64,000 bases of DNA from Iodidimonas nitroreducens (GCA_000710935.1 BAYV01000010.1:84571-148570), one strand, 5' to 3'. Shown: positions 1 through 9,697, numbered from the stretch's first letter. Notes: generated from the sequence alone by a model not told the origin. Program-made: numbers and translations.

Positions 1-943
1 TGGCTTTTTCGGCAATGGCCTGAAGCCGGGGTTCAAGGCTGGTGCGCACCGAAAGGCCGCCGCCATAAAGCTCATCCGTGCCATAATCCCGAGCCAGATG
101 GCGCCGCACGGCTTCTTCGTAATAATCGGCGCGAAAATTAGCCGCAGCACTCCGGGGCCGCACATCAAGGGGCTGGGCCTGAGCCGTTTGCATGGCATCT
201 TTGCTGATATAGCCATTTTCCTGCATCTGCCCCAAAACCCAATTCCGCCGACCGATGGCAGCCTCTTTGCGGCGGATAGGATGGTAATTATAGGGTGCCT
301 TGGGCAGAGCCGCGAGATAGGCGCTTTCCGCCAATGTCAGTTCATCAACCGATTTATCAAAATAGTTCAAGGCCGCAGCCGCCAGACCATAAGATCCATA
401 GCCGAACAAAATCTCATTCAGATAAAGCTCAAGAATGCGATCCTTGCTAAAGGCTTTCTCTATCCGAAAGGCCAGAATGGCTTCCTTGATCTTGCGTTCA
501 TAAGACACTTCATTGGTTAGGAGAAAATTCTTGGCAACCTGCTGCGTGATGGTGCTGGCCCCCACAGGCCGACGGCCCACAAAAACATTCCGCACATTCA
601 TCACCATGGCCCGGGCAATGCCCATGAAATCAAGGCCGGGATGCTGATAGAAATTTTTATCTTCCGCCGATAAAAAGGCGTGAACCACCCTTTTGGGAAT
701 CACTTCAATCGGAATGAACAGGCGTTTTTCCGTGGCAAATTCGGCCAGAACCGATCCATCGCCCGCATGTACCCGGGTCATCACCGGGGGTTCATAATCC
801 GCCAATTGCCGATAATCGGGCAAATCCCGGCCATAAACCAGCAGGGCATAGATCACCCCGCCCGCCAGCAAAAGCCCGGAAAAAAGGGCCATGCCACCGA
901 ACCCGGCCAAACACCAGACGACTATCCGTTTCCTGCGACTCAT
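1..943 (-). CDS. mrcA: Penicillin-binding protein 1A, N-terminal part (runs off the left edge)
   Basis: Bifunctional peptidoglycan glycosyltransferase/transpeptidase at the inner membrane, polymerising lipid II and cross-linking glycan strands. The reverse-strand frame stays open for 314 codons from an ATG at 943 to the window edge. It shows a short basic N-terminus (MSRRKR), one membrane anchor (about residues 7-30), then the GT51 motifs in order: EDKNFYQHPGLD with the catalytic Glu, GASTITQQVAKNFLL, and RKIKEAILAFRIE. The transpeptidase domain would lie left of position 1 and is not seen. It is downstream of amiC on the same strand, so two wall enzymes sit together. The family call is secure; 1A rather than 1C is inferred from the motif spelling. 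Confidence 0.93.
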   Translation of the reverse strand, partial: MSRRKRIVVWCLAGFGGMALFSGLLLAGGVIYALLVYGRDLPDYRQLADYEPPVMTRVHAGDGSVLAEFATEKRLFIPIEVIPKRVVHAFLSAEDKNFYQHPGLDFMGIARAMVMNVRNVFVGRRPVGASTITQQVAKNFLLTNEVSYERKIKEAILAFRIEKAFSKDRILELYLNEILFGYGSYGLAAAALNYFDKSVDELTLAESAYLAALPKAPYNYHPIRRKEAAIGRRNWVLGQMQENGYISKDAMQTAQAQPLDVRPRSAAANFRADYYEEAVRRHLARDYGTDELYGGGLSVRTSLEPRLQAIAEKA

Positions 944-1083
944 TCCAGCCTGTCTATCCGTGTTGAAGCAAATGCCTAAGCCATAGGGCCCAAGCCTTGG
1001 GACCCTTTCACATCCTGATCATGAATATGGCATTGATATGGCTGCAATCCAGCCTATAAACTCAGCTTTTCAAAATAAAGATA

Positions 1084-2268
1084 TCAGAATTGTTCGCGAT
1101 CAAGAGCGGCAAAATAGCTGTCGATCCCCGCAAGCAAAGCATTGGCAATCTGCGTTTGCCCGGCGCGCGAGCCCAGAAACTGGGCATCTTCGCGGTTCGA
1201 CATATACCCCATTTCCACCAGAACCGATGGCACATCCGGCGCTTTTAAAACCACAAATCCGGCAAAACGATGGGAATTACGCCGCAATTGCACCCGATTT
1301 TTCAATTCGGGGATTAGATAATTGGCAAAGCGCGCGGAATAGTTCATCGATTCCCGCTGGGCCAGATCAATCAGGATATTGGCCACTTCGGGGGCTTCTT
1401 CGGCCAGATTCATCCCCGCCAGAACATCGGCCTTGTTTTCCCGGGCGGCCAATTGCGCGGCTTCGCGGTCGGATGCGGTTTCAGACAAAGTATAAACCGT
1501 CGCCCCTCGCACAGAGCGATTATTCAGGGAATCCGCGTGGAGGGAGATGAACAGATCCGCATTCACCTTGCGGGCAACATTGATGCGCTGGCGCAAATGC
1601 AGATAAATATCACGATCCCGGGTGAGTACCGCCCGATAACGCCCCGATGCATTGATCACCCGCGCCGTTTCGATGGCGGCGGCGAGCGTGATGGCTTTTT
1701 CCGGTTTGCCCGCGGCCCCCGGTGCGCCGGGATCATTGCCGCCGTGCCCGGCATCAATCACGATCAGCCGCTGATTGCGTGCGGCGCGCACCGATGGCAC
1801 CGGGGCCAGATTGGATTGCGATGCTGTGCTTTCAACAACCCGATGAGGCTGTCTAACGGCTTTGGCAAATTCCGAACGGCTGGTTTTTTTAAGATCGAAA
1901 ACAAGACGATAGAGATTTTGCCCTTGCGGCGGCAGGGTAAACACCCGATCCACGGCCACCGGACCTTCGAGATCCAGAACCAAACGCGATGTTTTTTCAT
2001 CGAAAAGCCCGAACCGATAACGCCGGACCAAGCCGCGCCCATCGCCCACGCCCTGACTATCAAGCTGAAAATCAACGGCGGGCAGATCAATGACCAGACG
2101 ATAGGGATCAGACAGGGTAAATACCTCGGCGCTGACCGCCTCATCAATATCGATCACAAACCGGGTTCGATCGCCATTTTCCCCCAGCCTCAATCCATTC
2201 ACCGCCGGTGCAGCCATGGCGATGGATGCCCAGATCATCGCCATTATAAGCGCAAGAAAAAAGCGCAT
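1084..2268 (-). CDS. amiC: N-acetylmuramoyl-L-alanine amidase, AmiC type (AMIN plus Amidase_3)
   Basis: Periplasmic zinc amidase that cuts the bond between MurNAc and the stem peptide during cell separation. The ATG at 2268 is chosen because it directly precedes a signal peptide (MRFFLALIMAMIWASIAMA); the frame is open further upstream to 2385, but that extension is not signal-like. After the signal comes an AMIN domain (about 20-125) and an Amidase_3 domain (about 168-385). Expected zinc and catalytic residues are present: His in DAGHGG, Glu in GKPEKAITL, His in SLHADS and Glu in LVEMGYMSN. The stretch around NILIDLAQRE matches the regulatory helix of division amidases, suggesting activation by an EnvC/NlpD-type partner (inference). 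Length 394 aa is normal for the family. Confidence 0.93.
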   Translation of the reverse strand: MRFFLALIMAMIWASIAMAAPAVNGLRLGENGDRTRFVIDIDEAVSAEVFTLSDPYRLVIDLPAVDFQLDSQGVGDGRGLVRRYRFGLFDEKTSRLVLDLEGPVAVDRVFTLPPQGQNLYRLVFDLKKTSRSEFAKAVRQPHRVVESTASQSNLAPVPSVRAARNQRLIVIDAGHGGNDPGAPGAAGKPEKAITLAAAIETARVINASGRYRAVLTRDRDIYLHLRQRINVARKVNADLFISLHADSLNNRSVRGATVYTLSETASDREAAQLAARENKADVLAGMNLAEEAPEVANILIDLAQRESMNYSARFANYLIPELKNRVQLRRNSHRFAGFVVLKAPDVPSVLVEMGYMSNREDAQFLGSRAGQTQIANALLAGIDSYFAALDREQF

Positions 2269-2899
2269 GCCCAAGCCTGTCCTCTCGTCTGTCCGTCTTG
2301 TTCTAAAGCCGCACGCTATCCCGAGCATGGGAGATTTTTGCGCGTCATGCGCCTTTATAATCCTCATAAGGTTAAAAATTCCCAAGGACCGGCTGGCAGC
2401 TTAACCAATTTGCACGACAAGGAAAACAGACTGTTTGCCCGTAATCGCTATAAAAAAGGCTGATGACAGGGCATTTTGTTGATATTTCGACATGTCCGCA
2501 AAGATTGGCGCTATAAAGTGATTGTATATGCCTGCCCAACTGATTAGGTTAAGAACACAAGTTTGCGCGATCATCATGCACAGGGTTCGTCCGGCATGAG
2601 ATCTGCTCCGGTGTTCTGCCTGTCGTCAGAAGCGGCAATCCGTCTCAGCCCTCACCGGCAAAAGACCAGATCCCGGCTACTTGCCCGGCGGCTATAACCG
2701 ATGGTTTAATAAACGTGATACGCAGAAATTCATTCCTGATCCGAAACGAGATTGAAAATGGTCTCTGCGCCCGCATCGTTGTTTTGAAACCATCCCTTTC
2801 AGCCAAATCTCACGATCATTTTACATCATACCCGCCCACCAGCGCGCCCGAATATCTGTTTCGGAAGTCGGCGCGGTGCGGCGTTCGGAGAATATTTCA
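2269..2899. other. Divergent intergenic region between amiC and rne
   Basis: About 630 bases separate the two divergent starts. I see no convincing gene in it. It must hold both promoters and the RNase E leader; the rne mRNA of other bacteria carries an autoregulatory 5' UTR, and the length here would permit one, but I cannot draw a confident fold. The half next to amiC could code if amiC used an upstream start. Short open frames here lack ribosome binding sites and family resemblance. Confidence 0.5.
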
Positions 2900-5815
2900 A
2901 TGTCAACGCGTATGCTTATCGACGCGCGCCACCCGGAAGAGACGCGGGTCGCCGTTATCCATGGTAATCGGGTAGAAGAATTCGATTATGAAAGTGTTGC
3001 CAAGCGGCAGCTTAAAGGCAATATCTACCTTGCTAAGGTCACGCGGGTAGAGCCATCCCTGCAGGCCTGTTTTGTTGACTATGGGGGAAACCGGCATGGG
3101 TTCCTCGCTTTCAGCGAAATTCATCCCGATTATTACCAGATCCCCGCCGAAGATCGCGATGCCCTGATGGCCGAAGTGGCCCGGGAAGCCGCATCTGATG
3201 CTTTGGACAATGAAAAAACCAGAAAAAAACAGAAATCTGCAGCCAATTCTGATGCAGAAGATGAGGCCGATCAGGGTGACGACGCTGATGATGCATCGGA
3301 TGTCGAGCAAATCTCCGGCGAAGATGATTATGAGGATGATGGCCGCAGGCGCGCCCATGTGCTGCGCCGCCATTATAAAATCCAAGAGGTTATCAAGCGT
3401 CGGCAGATCCTGCTCATTCAGGTGGTCAAAGAAGAGCGCGGAACTAAGGGTGCCGCGCTGACGACCTATCTGTCCCTTGCCGGTCGCTATTGTGTTTTGA
3501 TGCCCAATAGCCAGAATGGCGGCGGCATCAGCCGGAAAATCGCCAATTCTGCCGATCGTAAAAAGCTCAAGGATGTGATGTCCTCGCTGCAGGTGCCGGA
3601 AGGCATGGGCTGCATCATCCGCACCGCGGGGCTGAACCGCACAAAGGTCGAGATCAAGCGCGATTTCGATTATCTGGTGCGCCTTTGGGATGGTATTCGT
3701 GATCGCACGCTGAGTTCCATTGCGCCCGCCCTTATTCATGAAGAGGCCGATCTGATCAAGCGGTCGATCCGCGATCTTTATTCCCGCGATATCGATGAAA
3801 TTCAGGTGGAAGGCGAAGATGGTTATAAGCTCGCCAAGGGCTTTATGAAGCTTTTGATGCCCAGTCACGCCCGGCGCGTGCAGCATTATAAGGATCGCAT
3901 CCCGCTGTTTCACCGCTATCAGGTGGAAAATCAGCTTGAAGCCATGTATTCGCCCATCGTGCAGCTTAAATCCGGCGGCTATATCGTTATCAATCCGACC
4001 GAAGCCCTGATCGCCATCGATGTAAATTCCGGGCGTTCCACCAAAGAGCATAATATCGAAGAAACCGCCTATAAAACCAATCTGGAAGCCGCCGATGAAG
4101 TGGCGCGCCAATTGCGCCTGCGGGATCTGGCCGGATTGATCGTTATCGATTTCATCGATATGGAAGACCGGGGCAATAACCGCTCTGTTGAAAAGCGGAT
4201 GAAAGATGCGCTGAAATCTGATCGCGCCCGCATTCAGGTTGGCCGGGTGTCATCCTTTGGCCTGATGGAAATGTCGCGCCAAAGATTGCGCCCCAATCTT
4301 CTTGAAGCGTCGATGATCACCTGCGGCACCTGCAATGGCGCGGGTGTGGTGCCATCTGTTGAAATGGCTTCGCTCAATATCCTGCGGGCTTTGGAAGAAG
4401 AAGGCATCCGGGATCGCAGCGCTGAAATCACCATCAAAGCGCCTTTTTCGGTGGCATTTTATCTGCTCAACAACAAGCGCTCCATGCTCACCGATCTTGA
4501 GCAGCGCTATGATTACACGCTGAGCATCAATGCCGATGCCCATCTGGGGATCGAGCCCTGGGAAATGGAACGGGTGGCGAAAACACCCGAACAGATTGCC
4601 GCAGGTGCCCGGGATGCCGCCCGACGCGCCGCCGAGGCCCCCGCCCTCATTGATGAGAGCGATCTGGATGACGATCTGCCCGAAAGCGATGAGGATACTG
4701 CGCCCGAACCAGGCGCATCAGCCACATCATCAGCCGATGCACCAGAAAAATCGGCCGATCATCGCGGTGATGATAAAGCCGCAGATAATAATGATGATGA
4801 AGGCGGTCGCAAAAAACGGCGGCGGCGGCGGCGCAGAGGTCGGCGTGGCCGGGGCGGTGATGATCAGCAAAGTGCCCAGGATCAGGGCGATCAGGACGAT
4901 AGCCCGCGCGATGCCGCTGATGGCGATCAGCCGAGCATCGATCCGCAAAGGGCCGGGGAACAATCCTCTTTGCCAGTGGGTGCCAAAGATGATGAGCAAA
5001 AACCACGGCGGCGGTCCCGGCGGCGGCGGTCGCGCGGCTCTGATGAGACGGCAGGCCCAGCCCAACCTAATGCCACAAACAATGCTGAAGGCAGTGCTGA
5101 AGGAAGCGCTGATACGGCGGCACAACTCGGCGAACCGTCTGTATCAAACGCCACGGAAAACGCCCCTGATGCCGGCGATGACAAGCCCCGGCGCAGGCGG
5201 CGCGTGCGCAGAAAATCGCCAAGCGGTGAAGCGGCTTCCTTATCGGCTGAAGCGGATCCGGCACCGGCGGTGCCACCTGCTGCGCAAAGCCCTGAAGAGC
5301 AAAATCCTGCTGAACCCCAAAATCCTGCTGAACCTGCACGTGAGGCGTCAGATGACGAGGCCGTAGAAGCGGTGAAAAAGCCTCGGCGTCGGCGGAAAAC
5401 GGCCAAAGCCCCTGATGAAGCGGCTGATGCCGGTGCGAGCAATGAGGCAGACAAACCGGTGAAGGCAAAAGCGCCACGGCACCGCGCGCCCGCAAAATCT
5501 GCCACGCAAAAACCGACCAAGGCCGATGGAGATGCAAAGGCCGAAGCAGAAGCGCAAGCAGCACCTGAAGCTCAGGCCCCGCAAACACCGCCTGAAGCTC
5601 AGACACCACAAACACCACCAAAAACTCAACCGGAAGTTCAGCCATCCCCGGAAGCCCAGCCAGCGCCTGAAAAACCGGTAGCGCCCGCCCCAGATGTTCT
5701 GGAGCGACAGATCGTTACCCCGGATGGTGTGAAAGAAGAAAAGCTGGAGGAAAAAGGCGAGGCCGATAGCAGCAAGCGCAAGCGTGGTTGGTGGCAGCGC
5801 GCTTTGGGGCGCTGA
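2900..5815 (+). CDS. rne: Ribonuclease E
   Basis: Essential endoribonuclease and degradosome scaffold for mRNA turnover and rRNA/tRNA processing. The ATG at 2900 follows a CGGAG ribosome binding site. The S1 domain (about 30-195) is split by an acidic insert (about 85-155, rich in Asp/Glu), as in other alphaproteobacteria. The DNase I-like catalytic core has IDVNSG (Asp near 374) and VIDFIDME (Asp near 417); the Zn-link is CGTCNGAG (Cys near 475 and 478). The last 370 or so residues are low-complexity with repeated Arg blocks (KKRRRRRRRGRRG and similar) and Pro/Ala/Glu stretches, typical of RNA- and partner-binding tails. The extreme C-terminus RGWWQRALG matches the GWW motif that docks PNPase in Caulobacter. 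971 aa. Confidence 0.97.
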   Translation: MSTRMLIDARHPEETRVAVIHGNRVEEFDYESVAKRQLKGNIYLAKVTRVEPSLQACFVDYGGNRHGFLAFSEIHPDYYQIPAEDRDALMAEVAREAASDALDNEKTRKKQKSAANSDAEDEADQGDDADDASDVEQISGEDDYEDDGRRRAHVLRRHYKIQEVIKRRQILLIQVVKEERGTKGAALTTYLSLAGRYCVLMPNSQNGGGISRKIANSADRKKLKDVMSSLQVPEGMGCIIRTAGLNRTKVEIKRDFDYLVRLWDGIRDRTLSSIAPALIHEEADLIKRSIRDLYSRDIDEIQVEGEDGYKLAKGFMKLLMPSHARRVQHYKDRIPLFHRYQVENQLEAMYSPIVQLKSGGYIVINPTEALIAIDVNSGRSTKEHNIEETAYKTNLEAADEVARQLRLRDLAGLIVIDFIDMEDRGNNRSVEKRMKDALKSDRARIQVGRVSSFGLMEMSRQRLRPNLLEASMITCGTCNGAGVVPSVEMASLNILRALEEEGIRDRSAEITIKAPFSVAFYLLNNKRSMLTDLEQRYDYTLSINADAHLGIEPWEMERVAKTPEQIAAGARDAARRAAEAPALIDESDLDDDLPESDEDTAPEPGASATSSADAPEKSADHRGDDKAADNNDDEGGRKKRRRRRRRGRRGRGGDDQQSAQDQGDQDDSPRDAADGDQPSIDPQRAGEQSSLPVGAKDDEQKPRRRSRRRRSRGSDETAGPAQPNATNNAEGSAEGSADTAAQLGEPSVSNATENAPDAGDDKPRRRRRVRRKSPSGEAASLSAEADPAPAVPPAAQSPEEQNPAEPQNPAEPAREASDDEAVEAVKKPRRRRKTAKAPDEAADAGASNEADKPVKAKAPRHRAPAKSATQKPTKADGDAKAEAEAQAAPEAQAPQTPPEAQTPQTPPKTQPEVQPSPEAQPAPEKPVAPAPDVLERQIVTPDGVKEEKLEEKGEADSSKRKRGWWQRALGR

Positions 5816-5862
5816 TTATCCGGCCCCAAAGCACGGCTATAAATCTCAACTGAAAATTGTGG

Positions 5863-5902
5863 AAAAAGGCGGACAGGTGATCATCATCCTTCCGCCTTTT
5901 TT
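5863..5902 (+). terminator. Rho-independent terminator after rne
   Basis: Inverted repeat AAAAGGCGGA / TCCGCCTTTT with an extra AGG/CCT pairing inside, ending in a run of six T. It lies 48 bases after the rne stop and before the protease gene. Confidence 0.8.
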
Positions 5903-6035
5903 GACCTTTAAGGATAAACTGCCCCTGTTCATATCCCCACATCTTGCTTTATGGTGATGGCTATGAATGGGGTTTGTGCCTTGGGCCGAACGGGCCTGCA
6001 ATGCCGCCCGATATGGACCTGACCGGAGTTAATCT

Positions 6036-7394
6036 GTGTTTTATTTTATGAGACTATTGGTCCTTTTTGCCCTCGTCTTCTCTTTCATCTCGCAGCCAGC
6101 CATGGCGCAGGGCATCCGAACCCTGCGCGATGCCGAATTTGAAAATTTTCTGCACCGGATTTCCGATCCCATTTTTGCGGCCGGGGGGCTTCGTCCGGAA
6201 GATGTGCAGATTTATATTGTGGATGATACCAATCTAAACGCTTTTTATGCCGGTGGGCAGGCGATTTTCATCCATACCGGGCTGATTTTGCAAACCGATA
6301 ATGTGGATCAGGTGATCGGCGTGATCGCCCATGAAGCTGGCCATATGATCGCAGGCCATGTGCAGCGCTTTGATGAAGCTCTGAAACCCGCAACCAGCCT
6401 GTCGATCTTGGGGCTTGTGCTGGGGGCTGCGGCTATTGCCGCCGGGGCCCCGGAAGCCGGCATGGGGCTGATCACGGGTGGTCAGGGTGTGGCCCAACGC
6501 TCGGTTTTGAAATTCCGCCGGGTGCAGGAAGCCTCGGCCGATCAGGCAGCGATTCAGTTTCTCAAGGATACCGAGATGTCTGGGCGTGGTCTTCTCGAAA
6601 TTTTCGAGAAATTCCGCTATCAGGAACTGCTCACCGCCCCCAATATCGATCCATATGTGCTGACCCATCCGCTTTCCGGCGAACGTATCGCCAATGTGGA
6701 ACAGCGGATGAAAGCATCACCCTATTGGGAGAAGCCCACCGATCCCGTTTTGCAGGCGCAATATAATCGGATCAAAGCCAAGCTGCAGGGCTATATCTGG
6801 CCAGCCTCATCCACATTGGGGCAATATCCCCCCTCCAATAAAAGCATACCTGCGCGCTATGCCCGCATTTACGCCTATAACAAAGCTTTGGAATGGGACA
6901 AGGCCATGGCCGAAGCCGATAGCCTGATCGCGGAAATCCCCGATGATCCTTATTTCCATGAAATCAAGGGCCAGATTCTTCTGGAAAATGGCCATGTCGA
7001 ACAATCCTTACCACATCTGGAACGGGCCGCCCAACTGGCCCCTACCGAGCCTTTGATTCTCACCCTTTATGCGCAGGCGCTGGTGGCGAAAGACGAGCCG
7101 GAAACCGACAGGCTGGCCATGCCCATATTGGAAAAATCGGTTCGGATCGATCCCTATAACAGCTTTGGCTGGTATCAGCTCGCCATCATCTATACCCGTA
7201 ATGAAGAACCCGCTTTGGCCAATCTGGCAACCGCCGAACGCTATATGCTGCAACGCAATCCCGGCCGTGCCGCCATGCATGCAAGCCAGGCTTTGGAAGG
7301 CCTGAGACCCGGCACGCCAAAATGGTTGCGGGCGCAGGATATCCGGCAGGCCGCCGGTGTAGAGATTGAGCAAAGCGCAAATCGTCGTCGATAA
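6036..7394 (+). CDS. bepA: Periplasmic M48 metalloprotease with TPR repeats (BepA/YfgC-like)
   Basis: Zinc protease of the cell envelope; the E. coli homologue BepA degrades or assists misassembled outer-membrane proteins. The start is GTG with GGAG eight bases upstream; an ATG four codons later is possible. A signal peptide (about 1-24, cleavage after AMA) is followed by the M48 domain with HEAGH (His99, Glu100, His103) and the downstream Glu ligand in QEASADQ. From about residue 270 onward there are helical TPR-type repeats. 452 aa is close to BepA (about 490). A DsbA-like gene starts 15 bases downstream, so the two are probably cotranscribed and both act on periplasmic protein quality. Confidence 0.88.
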   Translation: MFYFMRLLVLFALVFSFISQPAMAQGIRTLRDAEFENFLHRISDPIFAAGGLRPEDVQIYIVDDTNLNAFYAGGQAIFIHTGLILQTDNVDQVIGVIAHEAGHMIAGHVQRFDEALKPATSLSILGLVLGAAAIAAGAPEAGMGLITGGQGVAQRSVLKFRRVQEASADQAAIQFLKDTEMSGRGLLEIFEKFRYQELLTAPNIDPYVLTHPLSGERIANVEQRMKASPYWEKPTDPVLQAQYNRIKAKLQGYIWPASSTLGQYPPSNKSIPARYARIYAYNKALEWDKAMAEADSLIAEIPDDPYFHEIKGQILLENGHVEQSLPHLERAAQLAPTEPLILTLYAQALVAKDEPETDRLAMPILEKSVRIDPYNSFGWYQLAIIYTRNEEPALANLATAERYMLQRNPGRAAMHASQALEGLRPGTPKWLRAQDIRQAAGVEIEQSANRRR

Positions 7395-7408
7395 CGGAAT
7401 ATTATTTT

Positions 7409-8209
7409 ATGTCAAACAAGCCGGGAGCTTCGCGGCTCCGCCCCTATAGCCTGATCATTGCCAGCCTTGCTTTGGTCATTTCCATGGCCTCCTTGCTTTT
7501 GGTGCTCAATTCTTCGCAAAAATCGGCTTTGGGCACAAACCCCGATCAAGCCCGGATGCATGAGATGTTTCGGGCTTATTTATTGGAAAATCCTGAAATT
7601 CTGCCCGAAGCCATCGCCATCTTGCGCCAGCGCGATGAAGCCGCTCAGCAGCAAAGGCTGCAGGCTTTGGCATCGGATCGCTGGGATGATATCCGCAAGG
7701 ATGCTTATTCCCCCACCATCGGGCCCGATGATGCGGCGGTTACGGTGGTTGAATATTATGATTATCGCTGCCCATTCTGCCGCCGGGCACATCCCGATAT
7801 GGTCCGGCTTCTAGAAGAGCATGGGGATAATATCCGCTATGTGTTCAAGCAGTTTCCCGTGCTGGATCGGGATGGGGAAAATGGCGTTTCCCATTTTGCC
7901 GCCCGCGCCGCCATCGCCGCTTCAAAGCAGGAGGTCTTCCCGGCTTTTCATGAAAAGCTGATGACCCATGAAGGATCGTTGAACAAGGGCGTGATCCTTG
8001 ATTTTGCCGAAGCCCTAAAGCTTGATATGGGCCGCTTTCGCAGCGATATGGATGATCCGGCCCTCTCCGCTTATTTTGAGCAAACAATCAATCTGGCGCG
8101 CATGATCGGCATCAGCGGCACCCCCACTTATGTCATCAATGGTCAGGTGCTGGCCGGTGCTCAGGGCTATGATGCCATTCTGGATCTGGTTGAAAAAACC
8201 CGCAACTAG
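7409..8209 (+). CDS. DsbA-family thiol:disulfide oxidoreductase
   Basis: Periplasmic thioredoxin-fold protein. One N-terminal membrane segment (about 14-34) anchors or exports it. A helical ScsC/Com1-type N-terminal region (about 47-95, MFRAYLLENPEILPEAIAIL) precedes the thioredoxin fold. The active site is CPFC (Cys121 and Cys124), and the cis-Pro loop is GISGTPTYVING. The extra N-terminal helices suggest the ScsC/BdbD branch rather than classical DsbA; that branch includes isomerases, so oxidase versus isomerase cannot be decided from sequence. It follows the M48 protease by 15 bases. Confidence 0.9.
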   Translation: MSNKPGASRLRPYSLIIASLALVISMASLLLVLNSSQKSALGTNPDQARMHEMFRAYLLENPEILPEAIAILRQRDEAAQQQRLQALASDRWDDIRKDAYSPTIGPDDAAVTVVEYYDYRCPFCRRAHPDMVRLLEEHGDNIRYVFKQFPVLDRDGENGVSHFAARAAIAASKQEVFPAFHEKLMTHEGSLNKGVILDFAEALKLDMGRFRSDMDDPALSAYFEQTINLARMIGISGTPTYVINGQVLAGAQGYDAILDLVEKTRN

Positions 8210-8331
8210 CCCCGCCTTCCCTAAAAAATCCCCTGTGAACAAAGGCCAGCCGCTGATGGCGGCTTGCCCCCTTTGCCAGTTATGCGCACAGTGCTTTCAT
8301 CATGAAAACTCTTTAGCCCAGAAAGACCGCC

Positions 8332-8787
8332 ATGTCTGATCTTCCCTTTCCGGATTTAACCGCCAAAATCGGCCAAAGGCTCGTCCTTTCCGATTGGCAT
8401 GACGTGACACAGGCGCATATCAATGCCTTTGCCGATGCCACCGGTGATCATCAATGGATTCACATCGATGTGGACCGCGCCAAGGCCGAAAGCCCTTTTG
8501 GCGCCCCCATTGCCCATGGATTTTATACCTTGTCGCTGCTGCCCTATCTGATGGGGGATTTTTTTGGCGCTTATAAAGTGGCCCAAGGGATCAATTATGG
8601 CTGCGATAGCGTGCGCTTTCCCGCCCCGGTTCCGGTGGGATCAAGGGTGCGCGGCAGCTTTGTGCTGAAAGCAACGGCGGCAGGGCCGATGGGCTCCTTG
8701 AAATGCACCGTCACCTCAACAGTTGAAATCGAAGGCGGCCAAAAGCCTGCCTGTGTGGCCGATCAGGTCTTTTTACTTTTTCCATGA
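8332..8787 (+). CDS. MaoC family (R)-specific enoyl-CoA hydratase-like protein
   Basis: Single hot-dog fold of 151 aa. The signature FADATGDHQWIHID supplies the Asp and His of the hydratase 2 motif. Proteins of this type hydrate trans-2-enoyl-CoA in fatty-acid or polyhydroxyalkanoate metabolism. Its stop codon overlaps an in-frame ATG of the following SDR gene, so the two form an operon and could act on successive acyl-CoA intermediates (inference). The substrate is not predictable. Confidence 0.88.
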   Translation: MSDLPFPDLTAKIGQRLVLSDWHDVTQAHINAFADATGDHQWIHIDVDRAKAESPFGAPIAHGFYTLSLLPYLMGDFFGAYKVAQGINYGCDSVRFPAPVPVGSRVRGSFVLKATAAGPMGSLKCTVTSTVEIEGGQKPACVADQVFLLFP

Positions 8788-8798
8788 AAGGATTGAGC

Positions 8799-9572
8799 AT
8801 GAGCGGACTTTTCTCCCTCAAGGATAAAGTGGCGATCATCACCGGATCATCACGGGGCATTGGCCGGGCGATGGCCATAGCCATGGCCGATGCCGGGGCC
8901 AAAGTGGTGATTTCTTCGCGTAAGCGCGAGGCCTGCAAGCCGGTGGCCGATGCCATCAAGGCGGCGGGCGGCGAAGCCATTGTGGTGCCCTGCAATATAT
9001 CGGATAAGGATCAGCTTCTAAATCTGGTCAACAAAACGCGCGAGCAATATGGCCGGATCGATATTTTGGTGTGCAATGCCGCATCCAATCCGGTTTATGG
9101 CTCGATGACGGAAGTGTCTGATGATGCCTTTGACAAGATCATCGGCAATAATGTGCGCGCCAATATGAATCTGACCCATATGGTTCTGCCCGAGATGGCC
9201 GAACGCGGCGATGGGGCGATCATTCTGGTGTCTTCTATCGCGGGCCTTTCAGGCAGCCGCAATCTGGGGATTTATGCGATTTCCAAGGCCGCTGATTTTC
9301 AGGTGGCCCGCAATCTGGCCGTGGAATGGTCGAAAAAAGGGATCCGAATCAATTGCATCGCCCCCGGCCTTATCCGTACGGATTTCGCCAAAGCCCTGTG
9401 GGAAAATGACAAGGCCCGCGCCTATGTGGAAAAAGTGACCCCGGCAGGCCGCATCGGCGAACCCGAAGATATGGCGGGGATTGCGGTTTTTCTAGCAAGC
9501 CCGGCGGCGCGCTATATCACCGGCCAAACCATCATCGCCGATGGCGGGGTGACCATTGCCGATATTTTTTAG
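8799..9572 (+). CDS. SDR family NAD(P)-dependent oxidoreductase
   Basis: Classical short-chain dehydrogenase of 257 aa. It has the cofactor motif TGSSRGIG near the N-terminus, an NAG-equivalent CNAAS, the catalytic Ser in SSIAG, and YAISK (Tyr-x-x-x-Lys). The C-terminal GQTIIADGG is typical of the FabG-like subgroup. The ATG at 8799 is preferred because AAAGGA lies six bases before it; an upstream ATG at 8784 overlaps the MaoC stop. The pairing with MaoC suggests acyl-CoA or hydroxyacyl substrates, but this is only context. Confidence 0.9.
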   Translation: MSGLFSLKDKVAIITGSSRGIGRAMAIAMADAGAKVVISSRKREACKPVADAIKAAGGEAIVVPCNISDKDQLLNLVNKTREQYGRIDILVCNAASNPVYGSMTEVSDDAFDKIIGNNVRANMNLTHMVLPEMAERGDGAIILVSSIAGLSGSRNLGIYAISKAADFQVARNLAVEWSKKGIRINCIAPGLIRTDFAKALWENDKARAYVEKVTPAGRIGEPEDMAGIAVFLASPAARYITGQTIIADGGVTIADIF

Positions 9573-9609
9573 GCAAAGATGGCATAGAGAGGCTGTCAAA
9601 AAGGGAGGA

Positions 9610-9697
9610 TGGTGCCCGCTGCCGGACTTGAACCGGCACGGCCAAAAGGCCGAGGGATTTTAAGTCCCTTGCGTCTACCAAATTCCGCCAAGCGGGC
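9610..9697 (-). tRNA. tRNA-Leu(UAA)
   Basis: 88-nt class II tRNA on the minus strand. The acceptor arms GCCCGCT and AGCGGGC pair perfectly, with A73 and an encoded CCA. The anticodon stem GGGA/TCCC carries loop CTTAAAA, giving anticodon UAA. A long variable arm (CTCGGCCTTTTGGCCG region) and TTCAAGT in the T loop confirm leucine class. Confidence 0.97.

Noticed and set aside
1453..2463. 336-codon plus-strand open frame
   Set aside because: Antisense to amiC; no signal, domain or ribosome binding site.
2903..4111. 402-codon open frame on the minus strand
   Set aside because: It lies entirely opposite the conserved rne catalytic core, has no family resemblance, and is a by-product of the codon bias of rne.
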